Origin: Flagellimonas oceani
GTDB taxonomy: Bacteria > Bacteroidota > Bacteroidia > Flavobacteriales > Flavobacteriaceae
Direction of reading: 5' to 3'
Length of the DNA: 64,000 nucleotides
NCBI RefSeq assembly: GCF_011068285.1
Contig: NZ_CP049616.1
Location: forward strand, 3,120,001-3,184,000
Below, in pieces: positions 11,337-20,694 of this stretch. The notes under the pieces were generated by a model, which was not told the DNA's origin, ran no database searches, and was given only the letters and a program-made list of their open reading frames with translations. The translations under genes were made by a program, and so were the position numbers. Position 1 is the first letter of the stretch; each line of letters starts with the position of its first letter.

Positions 11337-11933
11337 ATGTTAAAATCATGTTACCGATCCCTATTCGAAGCAGGAACCGATGAAGCAGGGAGAGGTTGCT
11401 TGGCAGGCCCAGTAACCGCTTCGGCGATAATTTTGCCCGAAAAATTCAACGATATTACTTTAAACGACTCTAAACAGCTTTCCGAGACCAAACGCACTCT
11501 TTTGAAGCCGATTCTCGAAAAAAAAGCCATTTCTTTCTCGGTTTGTCATGTATTTGAGGATGAAATCGACGAAATAAATATTTTGAACGCCTCCTTTTTG
11601 GCCATGCACCGCGCCATAGACAAACTGCATCCTGCTCCCGATTTTATCATAGTTGATGGCAACCGCTTTAAACCCTACCCCAACATAGATCATGAATGCA
11701 TCATAAAAGGCGACGGTAAATATATGAGCATTGCCGCCGCATCCGTTCTCGCCAAAACCTATCGCGATGAATACATGGCCAAAATCCATGAAGAATTTCC
11801 CATGTACAATTGGAAAAAAAACAAAGGGTACCCTACCAAAGAGCACAGAGAGGCCATTAAAAAATACGGAATCACCAAATATCACCGAAAAAGCTTCAGA
11901 CAACTCCCCGAACAATTGACACTGGATATTTAA
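11337..11933 (+). CDS. rnhB: Ribonuclease HII
   Basis: A 198-residue cytoplasmic enzyme that cleaves the RNA strand of RNA-DNA hybrids and excises misincorporated ribonucleotides. The motif GTDEAGRG gives the catalytic Asp15-Glu16 pair; IIVDGNRF (Asp107) and [21 protein letters not shown] (Asp126, Asp144) supply the remaining acidic and helix residues. The length is typical. It ends 29 nt before the following lipoprotein gene and is probably co-transcribed with it. It is divergent from the SusCD operon. Confidence 0.97.
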   Translation: MLKSCYRSLFEAGTDEAGRGCLAGPVTASAIILPEKFNDITLNDSKQLSETKRTLLKPILEKKAISFSVCHVFEDEIDEINILNASFLAMHRAIDKLHPAPDFIIVDGNRFKPYPNIDHECIIKGDGKYMSIAAASVLAKTYRDEYMAKIHEEFPMYNWKKNKGYPTKEHREAIKKYGITKYHRKSFRQLPEQLTLDI

Positions 11934-11962
11934 AAATCCTAACTTTGTGTCAAACTTCGAAA

Positions 11963-14419
11963 ATGAGACCAAAGGTACTTTTCTGCTTGCTCCCCATTTT
12001 AATCGCATCCTGCACAAAAGAGGTAAAGACCAAAGATTCACTATTGGACCATTTACCCCCAAACCCGGCACTCGTTGTAAAAATCAACAATCTCACCAAT
12101 TTTAAGAGCGAACTTAAGAACAATGCGCTCCTTAAAAACATAGAAGGATTCTCCCATATCGAAGATATTTCAGCAAATACACAAGGGTTTAATTATTTGA
12201 AAACTGGAAAAACCTGCGTAATCGCCTTTTATGAAGTGGGCAAGGACAATTACGATTACATACTTGCGGCCAAAAATGATACGAATCTATTCAACGTGGA
12301 CAGCGTGACCAACAAAAAAGTTGAGACCCTGACCTACGAAGGCACAAACCTTACCAAATATGATTTAGATGGTCTTGAAGTGTTCAGCTTTTCAAAAGAT
12401 AGGGACATACTGATCAGTTCCTCCATGATGTTAATGGAAAACCTGATCAGGACAAGCGAGAACACACCTGTAGACCCCACCCTAAAAAAACTTTACGGAG
12501 CAAGTTCACTCGACAACTCTGCCACTATTTTCATCAACCCTAGCGAAAACATGTCGTTGTTGGCCCTTAAGGAGCAAAATGAGGGCAAAAAACATCCATT
12601 TTCTTCATGGGTATCGTTGGATTTTACGGCAAATTCGGATGAAGTACGCCTCAACGGCGTGGCCATGGCGCCCGATTCTACCAAGAACTTCATCAATCTG
12701 TTCAAGGGCACAACCCCTTTGGCAAACAGAACGCCCGAGTACGCCCCGTTGAACGCACAAGCCATAATCTCCTATACTTTTGATGATTATCAAATATTTG
12801 CAAAAAACCAGAGCCACTATTTGGATAGGGTAAAGCAAACGGACTCCCTTTTTAACACGGTAGAAGAGGTTGGCCTTATATATATGAACAACGAAAAAGT
12901 GGTGCTCCTAAAATCTTTTGGCACCGAAAGCCTTTATGATTACCTGAACAGTAAAAAAACAGACTCGGAAGATTATCAGGGCAGCGAGATCCTGACCTTG
13001 GAGGAAACTACGCTGGTCGAGAAAAGCTTTTCCCCATTGGTTAAGGATTTTAAATCCAACCATTGCACCATTTTGGAGAACAGTTTTATTTTTTCCGAAA
13101 ACAAAGAAGCCATACAGACCATTATTAGCAACCACAAGAGCTCCTCCGCTTTCGATAGCGATCAAGGTTTTAAGACAGCTAAAGCATCCCTCGCCAATGA
13201 ATCCAGCATACTCATTGTCTCGAATGCATCGGGCATCGACTTTTTTGCCGAACAGGAACTCGCTCCAGAAGTATTTGGAGATATTAAGGAAAATGATCTG
13301 GATGGACAGATTTTTGCCTCACAAATGGTCATGGACAATGGTTTTGCGCATTTCAACCTACTTGTGTCCAAAATCTTAAAGACCCAAGAAAAAAAAACCG
13401 TTTCCCCATTATTTACCTTGGAACTGAATACCGATCTGGCCACCGACCCACAATTTGTAAAAAACCACAGGACCAAGCAACAGGAAATTGTGGTGCAGGA
13501 CGAAAACAATGTGCTATATCTGATTTCCACCGATGGAAAAGTACTTTGGACCAAACAATTGGAAGGAAGGATTCAAGGTGAAATACAACAAGTGGACATC
13601 TATAAAAATGGAAAGCTACAACTCGCCTTTACCACCAACGACCAATTTTTGATCTTGGACCGCAATGGCAACGAGGTCGCACCCTTCAACATGGATTTTG
13701 ATGGTGGAAACCTGAACCCATTGGCCGTTTTTGATTACGACGGAAGCCGAAACTACCGTTTTGTGGTCACACAGGGCAGCAAAGTTTACATGTACAACAA
13801 TCAGGGCAAAATAGTGCGGGGCTTCACTTTTACCGATGCTCCCAGTACTATTTTGGGCGCGCCAAAACATTTTAGGGTGGGCAACAAGGACTACTTGGTC
13901 TTTAAGCAGGACAACGGCACCCTTAGAATTTTGCACCGTGTGGGCAGCGACCGGATCAAAGTGTCCGAGAAGATAGATTTTTCCAATAATGACATATTTC
14001 TTTATAAGAACAAATTCTCCGTCACCAATAAAACCGGGGTACTCCACCAAATTGATACCAACGGCAAACTGACGGCCACCAACTTTAACCTAAACCCAGA
14101 CCATGGGTTTTATGCGACCAGTAACACCTTGGTTTTTATGGACGATAATGTACTGAGCATCCGGGGCAAAAAAGTGGAGTTGGAACTCGGGGTATACTCC
14201 AAACCAAAAATCTTTTACATCTACGATAAAATTTATATTGGCGTTACCGATATCCAGAACCATCAAATTTATTTGTACGATAGCCAAGCCGAACCTATTC
14301 CAAATTTCCCCGTATTCGGAAGTTCGTTGGTGGACCTTCGGGATATGGACAACGACAAAATGCTGGAACTCGTGGCCAAAGACCAGGACAACTCATTGAT
14401 TGTGTATAAAATAAACTAG
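11963..14419 (+). CDS. Large lipoprotein with C-terminal propeller-like repeats
   Basis: An 818-residue lipoprotein with signal MRPKVLFCLLPILIASC. The start was chosen at this ATG, six codons inside the longest frame, because it places the signal first. The N-terminal half (residues about 20-480) is a poorly conserved alpha/beta region. The C-terminal 330 residues contain repeated strands with DxxGxxxW-type turns (LYLISTDGKVLWTKQL, FLILDRNGNEVAPF, VYMYNNQGKIVRGF), like PQQ/WD beta-propeller blades. No enzyme motif is evident. Similar proteins next to rnhB occur in other flavobacteria (recollection, not checked). It probably acts as an envelope scaffold or binding protein. Confidence 0.7.
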   Translation: MRPKVLFCLLPILIASCTKEVKTKDSLLDHLPPNPALVVKINNLTNFKSELKNNALLKNIEGFSHIEDISANTQGFNYLKTGKTCVIAFYEVGKDNYDYILAAKNDTNLFNVDSVTNKKVETLTYEGTNLTKYDLDGLEVFSFSKDRDILISSSMMLMENLIRTSENTPVDPTLKKLYGASSLDNSATIFINPSENMSLLALKEQNEGKKHPFSSWVSLDFTANSDEVRLNGVAMAPDSTKNFINLFKGTTPLANRTPEYAPLNAQAIISYTFDDYQIFAKNQSHYLDRVKQTDSLFNTVEEVGLIYMNNEKVVLLKSFGTESLYDYLNSKKTDSEDYQGSEILTLEETTLVEKSFSPLVKDFKSNHCTILENSFIFSENKEAIQTIISNHKSSSAFDSDQGFKTAKASLANESSILIVSNASGIDFFAEQELAPEVFGDIKENDLDGQIFASQMVMDNGFAHFNLLVSKILKTQEKKTVSPLFTLELNTDLATDPQFVKNHRTKQQEIVVQDENNVLYLISTDGKVLWTKQLEGRIQGEIQQVDIYKNGKLQLAFTTNDQFLILDRNGNEVAPFNMDFDGGNLNPLAVFDYDGSRNYRFVVTQGSKVYMYNNQGKIVRGFTFTDAPSTILGAPKHFRVGNKDYLVFKQDNGTLRILHRVGSDRIKVSEKIDFSNNDIFLYKNKFSVTNKTGVLHQIDTNGKLTATNFNLNPDHGFYATSNTLVFMDDNVLSIRGKKVELELGVYSKPKIFYIYDKIYIGVTDIQNHQIYLYDSQAEPIPNFPVFGSSLVDLRDMDNDKMLELVAKDQDNSLIVYKIN

Positions 14420-14542
14420 CTCGCTTTCTACATCCACCTATACAATAGTTTTGGCAAAACATACATTTTTAAATAAGAGCAGGGCTTTTTTTTAATAGTT
14501 TGGGGTTGAATTGCTTACATCAACACACTAAAACACTTTTTA

Positions 14543-15856
14543 ATGAAAACCTCAAACAAACTATTCTACTGTTTGTCCTTTGCCCTATTGATGGGTACCA
14601 GCGGAGAGGCCCAATTCTTTAAAAAATTGGCCAAAAAAGCGGAAAAGGCAGCTGAACGCACAGTTGAAAGACGGGTAGAAAGAGAAACTACAAAAAAAAC
14701 AGACCAAGCGCTGGACAGTATTCTGGAACCTGGCTCCGGAGGACAACAATCCCCTGAAAACACACAAGGCAACGGTAATACCGGCGATACAGAAGAAAAT
14801 GGCACATCCACTGGGCCAGTTCCCGCAGGCCCCAAAACCATAGCCGTTTACAGTAAGTTTGATTACGTTCCCGGCGACAAGCCTTTTTTTTATGATGATT
14901 TCAGTAAAGACTTTATCGGAGACTTCCCGGCGAACTGGAACACCAATGGTTCAGGCGAAGTAGTAAATTTGGAAGGCTCCCCGGACAAATGGTATGCCAT
15001 TTCCAATAGAAGTATTACCGTACCAAATTTCAAAACAAAACTACCTGATGACTTTACCCTTGAATTTGATGTGAAGGCAACAAATTTGAGCCGCGAGACC
15101 AGTTCTCTGGCCAAACTGGAAATATACCTTTCCGAAACACCAAACCTGACCACTAGTGAGAACAACGTAATGGCCAATCTTAACTTTTGCCAATATATTG
15201 CAGTGGGCGTTCGTGTGGACAATGACTTTAACGGAGATCCCGACCCAATATCCAATACTATGCAGAGAGATCTAAGAGATGTATACAAAGATATTGTGCA
15301 TGTTTCCATTGCTGTGAACAAAAATAGGTATCGCCTTTGGCTGAACGAGACCAAGATCGTGGACCTTCCCCAATTCATCGTTAAGCCAGAACTCATCAAC
15401 TACCTAAAATTCCATGTCGGGGGATTTGATTAGGAAAAGAACAATGAACGATTACTCATCGGCAACCTAAAAATAAATGAGGGCGGTGTGGACCTTCGCA
15501 GAAAATTGATGTCCGAAGGAAAAATTTCCACCAACGGCATACTTTTCAACTCGGGTTCGGCGGACATTTTGCCCCAATCCATGGGCATCATCCGACAGAT
15601 TTCCCAAGTTTTGACGCAGGATAGCTCCATCAAACTAAATATTGTTGGGCATACCGATGCCGATGGTTCCGACGAGAGCAATGTAACACTTTCGAAAAAC
15701 AGGGCGGAAGCCGTAAAAAATGCATTGGTTTCGGTATATGGAATTTCTGCGGACCGTTTAAGTTCCGAAGGAAAGGGCGAGGCAGAACCAGTTGCCGACA
15801 ATAATTCCGCACAGGGCAAAGCTCAAAACCGAAGGGTCGAATTCATCAAACTTTAA
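14543..15856 (+). pseudogene. OmpA-family protein gene interrupted by an in-frame TAG
   Basis: One continuous frame of 438 codons is broken only by TAG at 15431-15433. The first part (residues 1-296) has a signal peptide, a basic/acidic coiled segment (KKAEKAAERTVERRVERE), a Gly/Asn/Pro-rich linker and a lectin-like beta domain (FDYVPGDKPFFYDDFSKDF onward). The frame continues directly after the stop with EKNNERLLIGNLKINEGG and then a complete OmpA_C peptidoglycan-binding domain (GHTDADGSDESN, LSKNRAEAV, NRRVEFIKL). Because the phase is unbroken and coding character resumes at once, I read it as a recent nonsense change, probably TAT or TAC to TAG. Stop-codon read-through or a sequencing error are the alternatives. 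Confidence 0.8.
15488..15856 (+). CDS. OmpA_C domain fragment downstream of the internal stop
   Basis: The longest ATG-initiated frame after the TAG codes for 122 residues: MDLRRKLMSEGKISTNG and then an OmpA-like peptidoglycan-binding domain (NIVGHTDADGSDESN; Asp and Arg of NRAEAV that contact diaminopimelate; NRRVEF). It has no signal peptide, so on its own it would stay in the cytoplasm and could not do the usual job of tethering the outer membrane to peptidoglycan. It is best treated as the C-terminal part of the broken gene starting at 14543. Confidence 0.6.
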   Translation: MDLRRKLMSEGKISTNGILFNSGSADILPQSMGIIRQISQVLTQDSSIKLNIVGHTDADGSDESNVTLSKNRAEAVKNALVSVYGISADRLSSEGKGEAEPVADNNSAQGKAQNRRVEFIKL

Positions 15857-15873
15857 TACAGAACACAATATTT

Positions 15874-16566
15874 ATGAAACGTTATTTTATCTTACTCGTG
15901 ATCGCACTTGCTGCGGGACAGACTTCCAAGGCACAATCCGGCTGCAGCACCTATTATCCATTAGTGGACGGAGCCAATTTCCAGTATACAAACTACGATA
16001 AAAAAGGCAGGGAAGACGGACAAATCAACTACGCAGTAACCAATGTGGAAAGCAGCGGCGACAATGTAAGTGCAACCATGATGATGGAAATGGTGGACAA
16101 AAAAGGGAACACCTATACTTCCGACTACAATATAGCTTGCGAGGGCAATGTTGTTAAAATTGACTTTAAATCCTTGATGAACGAGCAAATGCTCAGCCAA
16201 ATGGGAGATGTTGAAATGGATATTTCCGGTACTGATGTGGAATTGCCCAACAATCTTTCCGTGGGACAAGAGTTGCCGGACGCCAATATGCAGCTTAAAA
16301 TGAAGATGGGCGGGGCGATCAACATGAACACCAACGTGGAGACGATAAACCGCAAAGTGGAAAAACAAGAAAGTGTGACCACGCCCGCTGGAACTTTTGA
16401 CTGCTATGTGGTATACAGCGAAACAAAAACCAAAATGATGATGGCCAACCAGACATTCCCTTCGCGCATTTGGCTCGCCGAAGGTGTGGGAATGGTAAAG
16501 CAGGAATCCTACAACAAAAACGGAAAATTATTGGGCAGCATGGTATTGACCCAGTATAGCAAATAG
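15874..16566 (+). CDS. Secreted DUF3108-like (TapB-family-like) protein
   Basis: A 230-residue protein with signal MKRYFILLVIALAAGQTSKAQ. The mature sequence starts CSTYYPLVDGANFQYTNYD and has a predicted all-beta fold with TPAGTFDCYVVYSETK and FPSRIWLAEGVGMVKQESY. This resembles the DUF3108/YtxH-independent 'TapB family' lipocalin-like proteins of Bacteroidota, whose role is unknown. It starts 17 nt after the OmpA-family reading frame, so the two are probably one transcription unit, ended by the terminator at 16589-16615. Confidence 0.7.
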   Translation: MKRYFILLVIALAAGQTSKAQSGCSTYYPLVDGANFQYTNYDKKGREDGQINYAVTNVESSGDNVSATMMMEMVDKKGNTYTSDYNIACEGNVVKIDFKSLMNEQMLSQMGDVEMDISGTDVELPNNLSVGQELPDANMQLKMKMGGAINMNTNVETINRKVEKQESVTTPAGTFDCYVVYSETKTKMMMANQTFPSRIWLAEGVGMVKQESYNKNGKLLGSMVLTQYSK

Positions 16567-16588
16567 TAGATTTACTTTGTAAAAACAA

Positions 16589-16615
16589 AAAACCGAGGTG
16601 CAAGCCTCGGTTTTA
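16589..16615. terminator. Bidirectional intrinsic terminator
   Basis: AAACCGAGG-tgcaag-CCTCGGTTTT between the convergent genes ending at 16566 and 16618. The 9-bp stem has T runs on both strands. Confidence 0.85.
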
Positions 16616-16617
16616 TC

Positions 16618-17286
16618 TTATTCTTTCGGTAAAGGAGAAATCATTATGTGGGCCTTATGCGTCCCTGGATCCATGATCCAAGGATGGTTCGACCCCTTAG
16701 GTTTTTCAGGAAGTCCTGTGGATTCTGCTGTGGCAAATGGCAAATACACCACATAACGATAATGGGCCCCTTCCACTTCATGGGTCTCGGGATTGTATTG
16801 GTCACTTTCCCCATAATAAATATGTAAGGTGGCACCTTGCATTCCCATATCCAGTTTTCCCGATTTTGCTTCTTCTTCGCGAATATCAAAAATCTCTGGA
16901 CCTGTTTTGCCTTCGGCCCGTAATTCTCGTCCTCTGGCCATAAAGGGCTCCAAGCTTTTGTGATAGCAAGCCGCATTAAATCCCGATTGTTGCGGATTGT
17001 CGGCCAAGACTATGAATTCATTATCTCCCTCCCTGAGGGTTACAAACTCACCGGCCATATTATAGCCGATCACTTTACATCCGTCTCGGCTTTCGGCAGG
17101 AGCTGCCATGAGTGATGCAGCAATCAAAGCTTCATCAGAATCAATGGGAACGTAGTTAGTTTCGACTTCATCAGCTGTGTTGTTTTCCATTGTTTCGGAA
17201 TCAGCGGTATCCCTTTTGTTCTCGCCCGAATTTTTACAGGAAATCAAGGTACTTATTAAAACTATGGCTATGAGAAATTGTTTCAT
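16618..17286 (-). CDS. Lipoprotein of unknown function
   Basis: A 222-residue lipoprotein: MKQFLIAIVLISTLISC then an Asp/Glu/Asn-rich linker. The conserved-looking body starts near residue 60 (SLMAAPAESRDGCKVIGYN) and contains FIVLADNPQQSGFNAACYHK, ARGRELRAEGKTGPEI and a C-terminal HPWIMDPGTHKAHIMISP. The short His/Asp motifs at the C-terminus could bind metal, but no family was recognised. Alone on its strand, with 142 nt upstream that show no clear promoter. Confidence 0.65.
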   Translation of the reverse strand: MKQFLIAIVLISTLISCKNSGENKRDTADSETMENNTADEVETNYVPIDSDEALIAASLMAAPAESRDGCKVIGYNMAGEFVTLREGDNEFIVLADNPQQSGFNAACYHKSLEPFMARGRELRAEGKTGPEIFDIREEEAKSGKLDMGMQGATLHIYYGESDQYNPETHEVEGAHYRYVVYLPFATAESTGLPEKPKGSNHPWIMDPGTHKAHIMISPLPKE

Positions 17287-17428
17287 GATGCGTTGAATTT
17301 AGTTGCATATAACAACATCGAGTTCAGAAATTCTTTTTCTCGACATGAACTGCATCTGCAGTTATGCTGTGCAGTAGTAAGTTAAAAAATATTTATCACA
17401 AGATTGATTCAAGAGGAAAGAATAAACC

Positions 17429-18145
17429 CTAAACCCCAGCTTCTTCCTTGACCAACTCGGCCTCAAAAAGTGTAGTGAAATGTTTCAGAAGCTTTGCTTT
17501 TACTTCCTCCATATCCACTTCCTTCTGGCCAAGCTCAACATTTAAAGAAGTAACCGCTTTGTCCTTGATGCCGCAGGGAATCATCATATCAAAATAGCCC
17601 AAATCAGCATTCACATTTAGGGCAAAACCGTGCATGGTCACCCAGCGACTTGCACGTACGCCCATGGCACATATTTTACGGGCAAATGGAGTGCCCACAT
17701 CCAACCAAACACCGGTTTCACCCTTGGAGCGTTCGGCTTTAAGACCGTATTCGGCCAAGGTAAGAATCACCATTTCCTCCAAAAAACGAAGGTATTTGTG
17801 GATATCCGTAAAGAAGTTATCCAAATCCAAAATAGGATAGCCCACCACTTGGCCCGGGCCGTGATAGGTTATATCCCCGCCACGATTGATTTTATAGAAA
17901 GTAGCCCCTTTTTCGGAAAGTTTGCTCTCGTCCACCAAAAGGTTGTTAATGTCGCCGCTCTTTCCCAAAGTGTACACATGCGGGTGCTCCACAAACAAAA
18001 AATGATTCGGTGTATCTAAATTGGCTTCCTCGCGGCGGTTCCGAATCTTGGTATCCACAATGTTCTTAAAAAGAAGCTCTTGGTAATCCCAAGTTTCTTT
18101 GTAATCCTTTAATCCCAGATCCTGTACGGCAACTTTCTTGTTCAT
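17429..18145 (-). CDS. lipB: Lipoyl(octanoyl) transferase LipB
   Basis: A 238-residue cytoplasmic enzyme that transfers octanoyl from acyl carrier protein to lipoyl domains, the first step of lipoate synthesis. The signature RGGDITYHGPGQ lies at residues 88-99 (His95), the catalytic Lys is in ARKICAMG (Lys157) and the acyl-accepting Cys is in MIPCGI (Cys191). The length is normal. It is transcribed after the lipoprotein gene at 18178-18915 with a 32-nt gap. No lipA is seen in the window. Confidence 0.97.
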   Translation of the reverse strand: MNKKVAVQDLGLKDYKETWDYQELLFKNIVDTKIRNRREEANLDTPNHFLFVEHPHVYTLGKSGDINNLLVDESKLSEKGATFYKINRGGDITYHGPGQVVGYPILDLDNFFTDIHKYLRFLEEMVILTLAEYGLKAERSKGETGVWLDVGTPFARKICAMGVRASRWVTMHGFALNVNADLGYFDMMIPCGIKDKAVTSLNVELGQKEVDMEEVKAKLLKHFTTLFEAELVKEEAGV

Positions 18146-18177
18146 GCCACAAAGATACGAAGCAGGGGAATGGAAAA

Positions 18178-18915
18178 CTATTTCTCCAGTTCCACTTCCA
18201 AATCCAATACTGATGGATTCTTCATCAACTCCAAAAAATTCACCTCATAGATCAAGGTTTTGCCATCCTGACTAAAGGTCGCTTCTTCAGCTGTAGTAGA
18301 TTTTATCTTTTTGGGAAAGTGATATTTTAAGGTGTACGTGGATCCAGAAAGGAACATTTCGGCTCCCTGCAAGCTGTCCAATTGTTGCTCAAACAATTCT
18401 TGATCGACAATTTTAGCGGTACGGGTAAACTTATTTTTATTAAAGGTATAATTCACTTCTGTTGGTTGTTCGGCAGGCTTCATTTGGCCTTGTTGAGGAT
18501 TGGATTTGCCCCCAATAGAACTCGCATCTTGAAAAGCTCCGAAAGCATCGTTTACCTCGCTCACGTTTTTGAAGTCACTGAATAAATCGAACATCATCTC
18601 CTTTTTTTTAGGATTCATAACCATGCGCATATGGAACGGTTCCAGTTTTTTCAATTTCTCTTGTTCCTCAATGGGCAACTGGGCAATACTATCTTTCTTC
18701 TCTTCTAAAAAATCCTTGAATGAAATAATGGAATCTATAGGTTTCTCATTGGTTTTGGCCATTTCTTCCCCGGCCATTTCCATCATCTCGGAGCCATCAA
18801 AATTGATGGACAGCTTTCCGGAACCATCCTCGTTGATATGGATTTCCTCCGTGAAATTACAGGATGCAGCTATAACGATAAGTGCGGCAACCAATGCGTA
18901 TTGAATCTTTTTCAT
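18178..18915 (-). CDS. Lipoprotein of unknown function
   Basis: A 245-residue lipoprotein: MKKIQYALVAALIVIAASC, then HINEDGSGKLSINFDGSEMM. A longer upstream frame exists, but this start puts the lipobox in place. The body has a helical acidic/lysine segment (KDFLEEKKDSIAQLPIEEQE) and ends in beta strands (FSQDGKTLIYEVNFLELM). The opening 'EEIHINEDGSGKL' pattern is shared by many flavobacterial envelope lipoproteins of unknown role. It lies directly upstream of lipB on the same strand. Confidence 0.65.
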   Translation of the reverse strand: MKKIQYALVAALIVIAASCNFTEEIHINEDGSGKLSINFDGSEMMEMAGEEMAKTNEKPIDSIISFKDFLEEKKDSIAQLPIEEQEKLKKLEPFHMRMVMNPKKKEMMFDLFSDFKNVSEVNDAFGAFQDASSIGGKSNPQQGQMKPAEQPTEVNYTFNKNKFTRTAKIVDQELFEQQLDSLQGAEMFLSGSTYTLKYHFPKKIKSTTAEEATFSQDGKTLIYEVNFLELMKNPSVLDLEVELEK

Positions 18916-19098
18916 GATTTTATTAATGGTTAGTGTATTCAACGGTATATATGTCAAAAGTACCACAATCAATGAAAACCCAAAACGAGAAATAGCAATT
19001 TTGGATAAACAGCAACACATTTTAAAAAAACAAGCCGTTCGGAAGCCTGTAGGATACATCCGAATCCATAGTAGTTTTAAAATCCAGGAATAAATCCG

Positions 19099-19254
19099 CT
19101 AATTGGGGTTGTTCAAAATGACCAGGGCAGCGATTACACCGGGAACCCAACCGCAAAGGGTCAGTAAAAAAACGATAAGAATAGAGCCACATCCCTTGCC
19201 TATCACGGACAACGGAGGGAATAGAATGGCCAATAAAACTCTCCAGAAACTCAT
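19099..19254 (-). CDS. YqaE/Pmp3 family small membrane protein
   Basis: A 51-residue protein found by translating the minus strand directly: MSFWRVLLAILFPPLSVIGK, then GCGSILIVFLLTLCGWVPG and VIAALVILNNPN. The FPPL...G(K/C)G motif and two transmembrane helices separated by a C-G-W-x-P-G turn are the hallmark of the YqaE/Pmp3 (UPF0057) family, small inner-membrane proteins linked to stress and membrane-potential homeostasis. It is monocistronic and divergent from the LuxR-type regulator gene at 19348. Confidence 0.9.
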   Translation of the reverse strand: MSFWRVLLAILFPPLSVIGKGCGSILIVFLLTLCGWVPGVIAALVILNNPN

Positions 19255-19347
19255 TGATTATATGATTTGATTGATGATACTTATAGGTAGTTAAAATGCG
19301 AGTTTTGTTACAGAAAACCACTATTTTTAACCAAAATCGGTCAAAAA

Positions 19348-20388
19348 ATGCGGTTTTTCGTCCTTATCCTACTCTTTATCAATTCATTTTCCCTATTGGG
19401 TCAATATCGTATTTCCGGGCAGGTTTCCCCAGAAAATGCAGGCAATTCCATTTACTTGTCATTGGTGGAGGACTACCGGAAATCTTCACGGGTGTACTTG
19501 GATCAAATTGTACAGAAATCGGAAGTGGATTCCCTAGGCCAGTTTTATTTTGAAGGCAATAATCTAAATGAACAAAATCGTATGTATCGTATCCATTTGG
19601 ATGGCTGTTCGGACAATACAGGAGCCAATCACTTTTTGGGCAGATGCAACAACAGTAAGAATGTACTCTTTATCGCCAACAATAAAGATACGCTTCAATT
19701 CCCCACCTCTTTTGAAGACCAAGCACTGTGCACCATAACATCAACCAACACAAAGTCGGGCCTGCTTTTGGAAATTGAGGGCTTAAAAGAACATATGGCC
19801 TATGATTTTGCTGATTATCCCAGTGAAGCCAAGAAAAAACTGAATCTGGCCAAATGGTTCAATACCCTACACACCTTTGGAAAAGAAGCCAACGAACCAC
19901 TGGCAGAACTGTACATTTATGATTTTTTGTCGGACAAACGGAACGAAACTTTTCGGTTTTACCTGGAAGACTTGACGACCACCGATTATTATGAAAATCT
20001 GTCCGAAAGATTGACAACAAGCTATCCCGAAGCTGAATTCACGCAGCAATACCAAGCTGAAATAACCACGGACAAAGAATTGGCCAGTTTCAACAAGCCA
20101 AAATCATCCAAATGGAACCGGACGATCATTGCGCTTTTGGCAGTTTCTCTTTTGGGAAATGTACTGTTCTTTCTTGGCAAGAAAAAAAGGAGCACTTCTC
20201 AATTACTTGAAAAACTGACGCCCCAAGAGCAAAAAATCGTCAACCTGATGCTGGAAAACAAGACCAACAAAGAGATTGCATCAGAGCTTTTTGTAAGCGT
20301 AAGTACCATAAAAACGCACATCAATAATTTGTATAAAAAATTGGATGTCACCTCTAGGGAACAAATGTCCTTTCGCTTTAAAAAATAA
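19348..20388 (+). CDS. Membrane-anchored LuxR-type transcriptional regulator
   Basis: A 346-residue protein with signal peptide (MRFFVLILLFINSFSLLGQ), a periplasmic region (residues about 20-250) that opens with a DUF4369-like strand pattern (YRISGQVSPENAGNSIYLS), one transmembrane helix at about 256-276 followed by GKKKR, and a C-terminal LuxR/GerE HTH (289-346: LTPQEQKIVNLMLENKTNKE, VSVSTIKTHINNLYKKL). This topology would sense an envelope or nutrient signal and act directly on DNA from the membrane. No partner kinase is nearby, so it is an orphan. The target genes are unknown. Confidence 0.8.
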   Translation: MRFFVLILLFINSFSLLGQYRISGQVSPENAGNSIYLSLVEDYRKSSRVYLDQIVQKSEVDSLGQFYFEGNNLNEQNRMYRIHLDGCSDNTGANHFLGRCNNSKNVLFIANNKDTLQFPTSFEDQALCTITSTNTKSGLLLEIEGLKEHMAYDFADYPSEAKKKLNLAKWFNTLHTFGKEANEPLAELYIYDFLSDKRNETFRFYLEDLTTTDYYENLSERLTTSYPEAEFTQQYQAEITTDKELASFNKPKSSKWNRTIIALLAVSLLGNVLFFLGKKKRSTSQLLEKLTPQEQKIVNLMLENKTNKEIASELFVSVSTIKTHINNLYKKLDVTSREQMSFRFKK

Positions 20389-20412
20389 GGGAACTACGTC
20401 CTTTTTTATCTC

Positions 20413-20691
20413 CTAAACTGGATGGACTTGAACTTGTCCTCCTATGGCTTTCAAAACCTTCATAATTGTTGCGAACTGCGGTTTTGAACCATCGGAAAGT
20501 GCTTTATACAAACTAGGTCGACTCAATCCGGTTTCCTCGGAAATTTTTGTCATTCCGATGGCCTTTGCAATATGCCCAATGGCATTTACCACGTCACCGC
20601 TATCACCTTCTTCTAAAACAGTATTGAGGTATTCCGCAATCATTTCCTTGCTGTCCAAATAATCCGCTATGTCGAATTTTGAGGTTTCCAT
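20413..20691 (-). CDS. HigA-like antitoxin (addiction-module antidote family)
   Basis: A 92-residue protein. The N-terminus (TSKFDIADYLDSKEMIAEYL) and the HTH (IGMTKISEETGLSRPSLYKA, then GSKPQFATIMKVLKAIG) match the 'putative addiction module antidote' family. Its ATG starts 3 nt after the toxin stop, so toxin and antitoxin are translated from one mRNA, toxin first, as in higBA loci. It should bind and neutralise the toxin and repress the shared promoter. Confidence 0.88.
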   Translation of the reverse strand: METSKFDIADYLDSKEMIAEYLNTVLEEGDSGDVVNAIGHIAKAIGMTKISEETGLSRPSLYKALSDGSKPQFATIMKVLKAIGGQVQVHPV

Positions 20692-20694
20692 TTG

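Noticed and set aside
11460..12071. 203-residue minus-strand frame opposite rnhB
   Set aside because: It is the reverse of rnhB and of the lipoprotein start, which carry clear family motifs.
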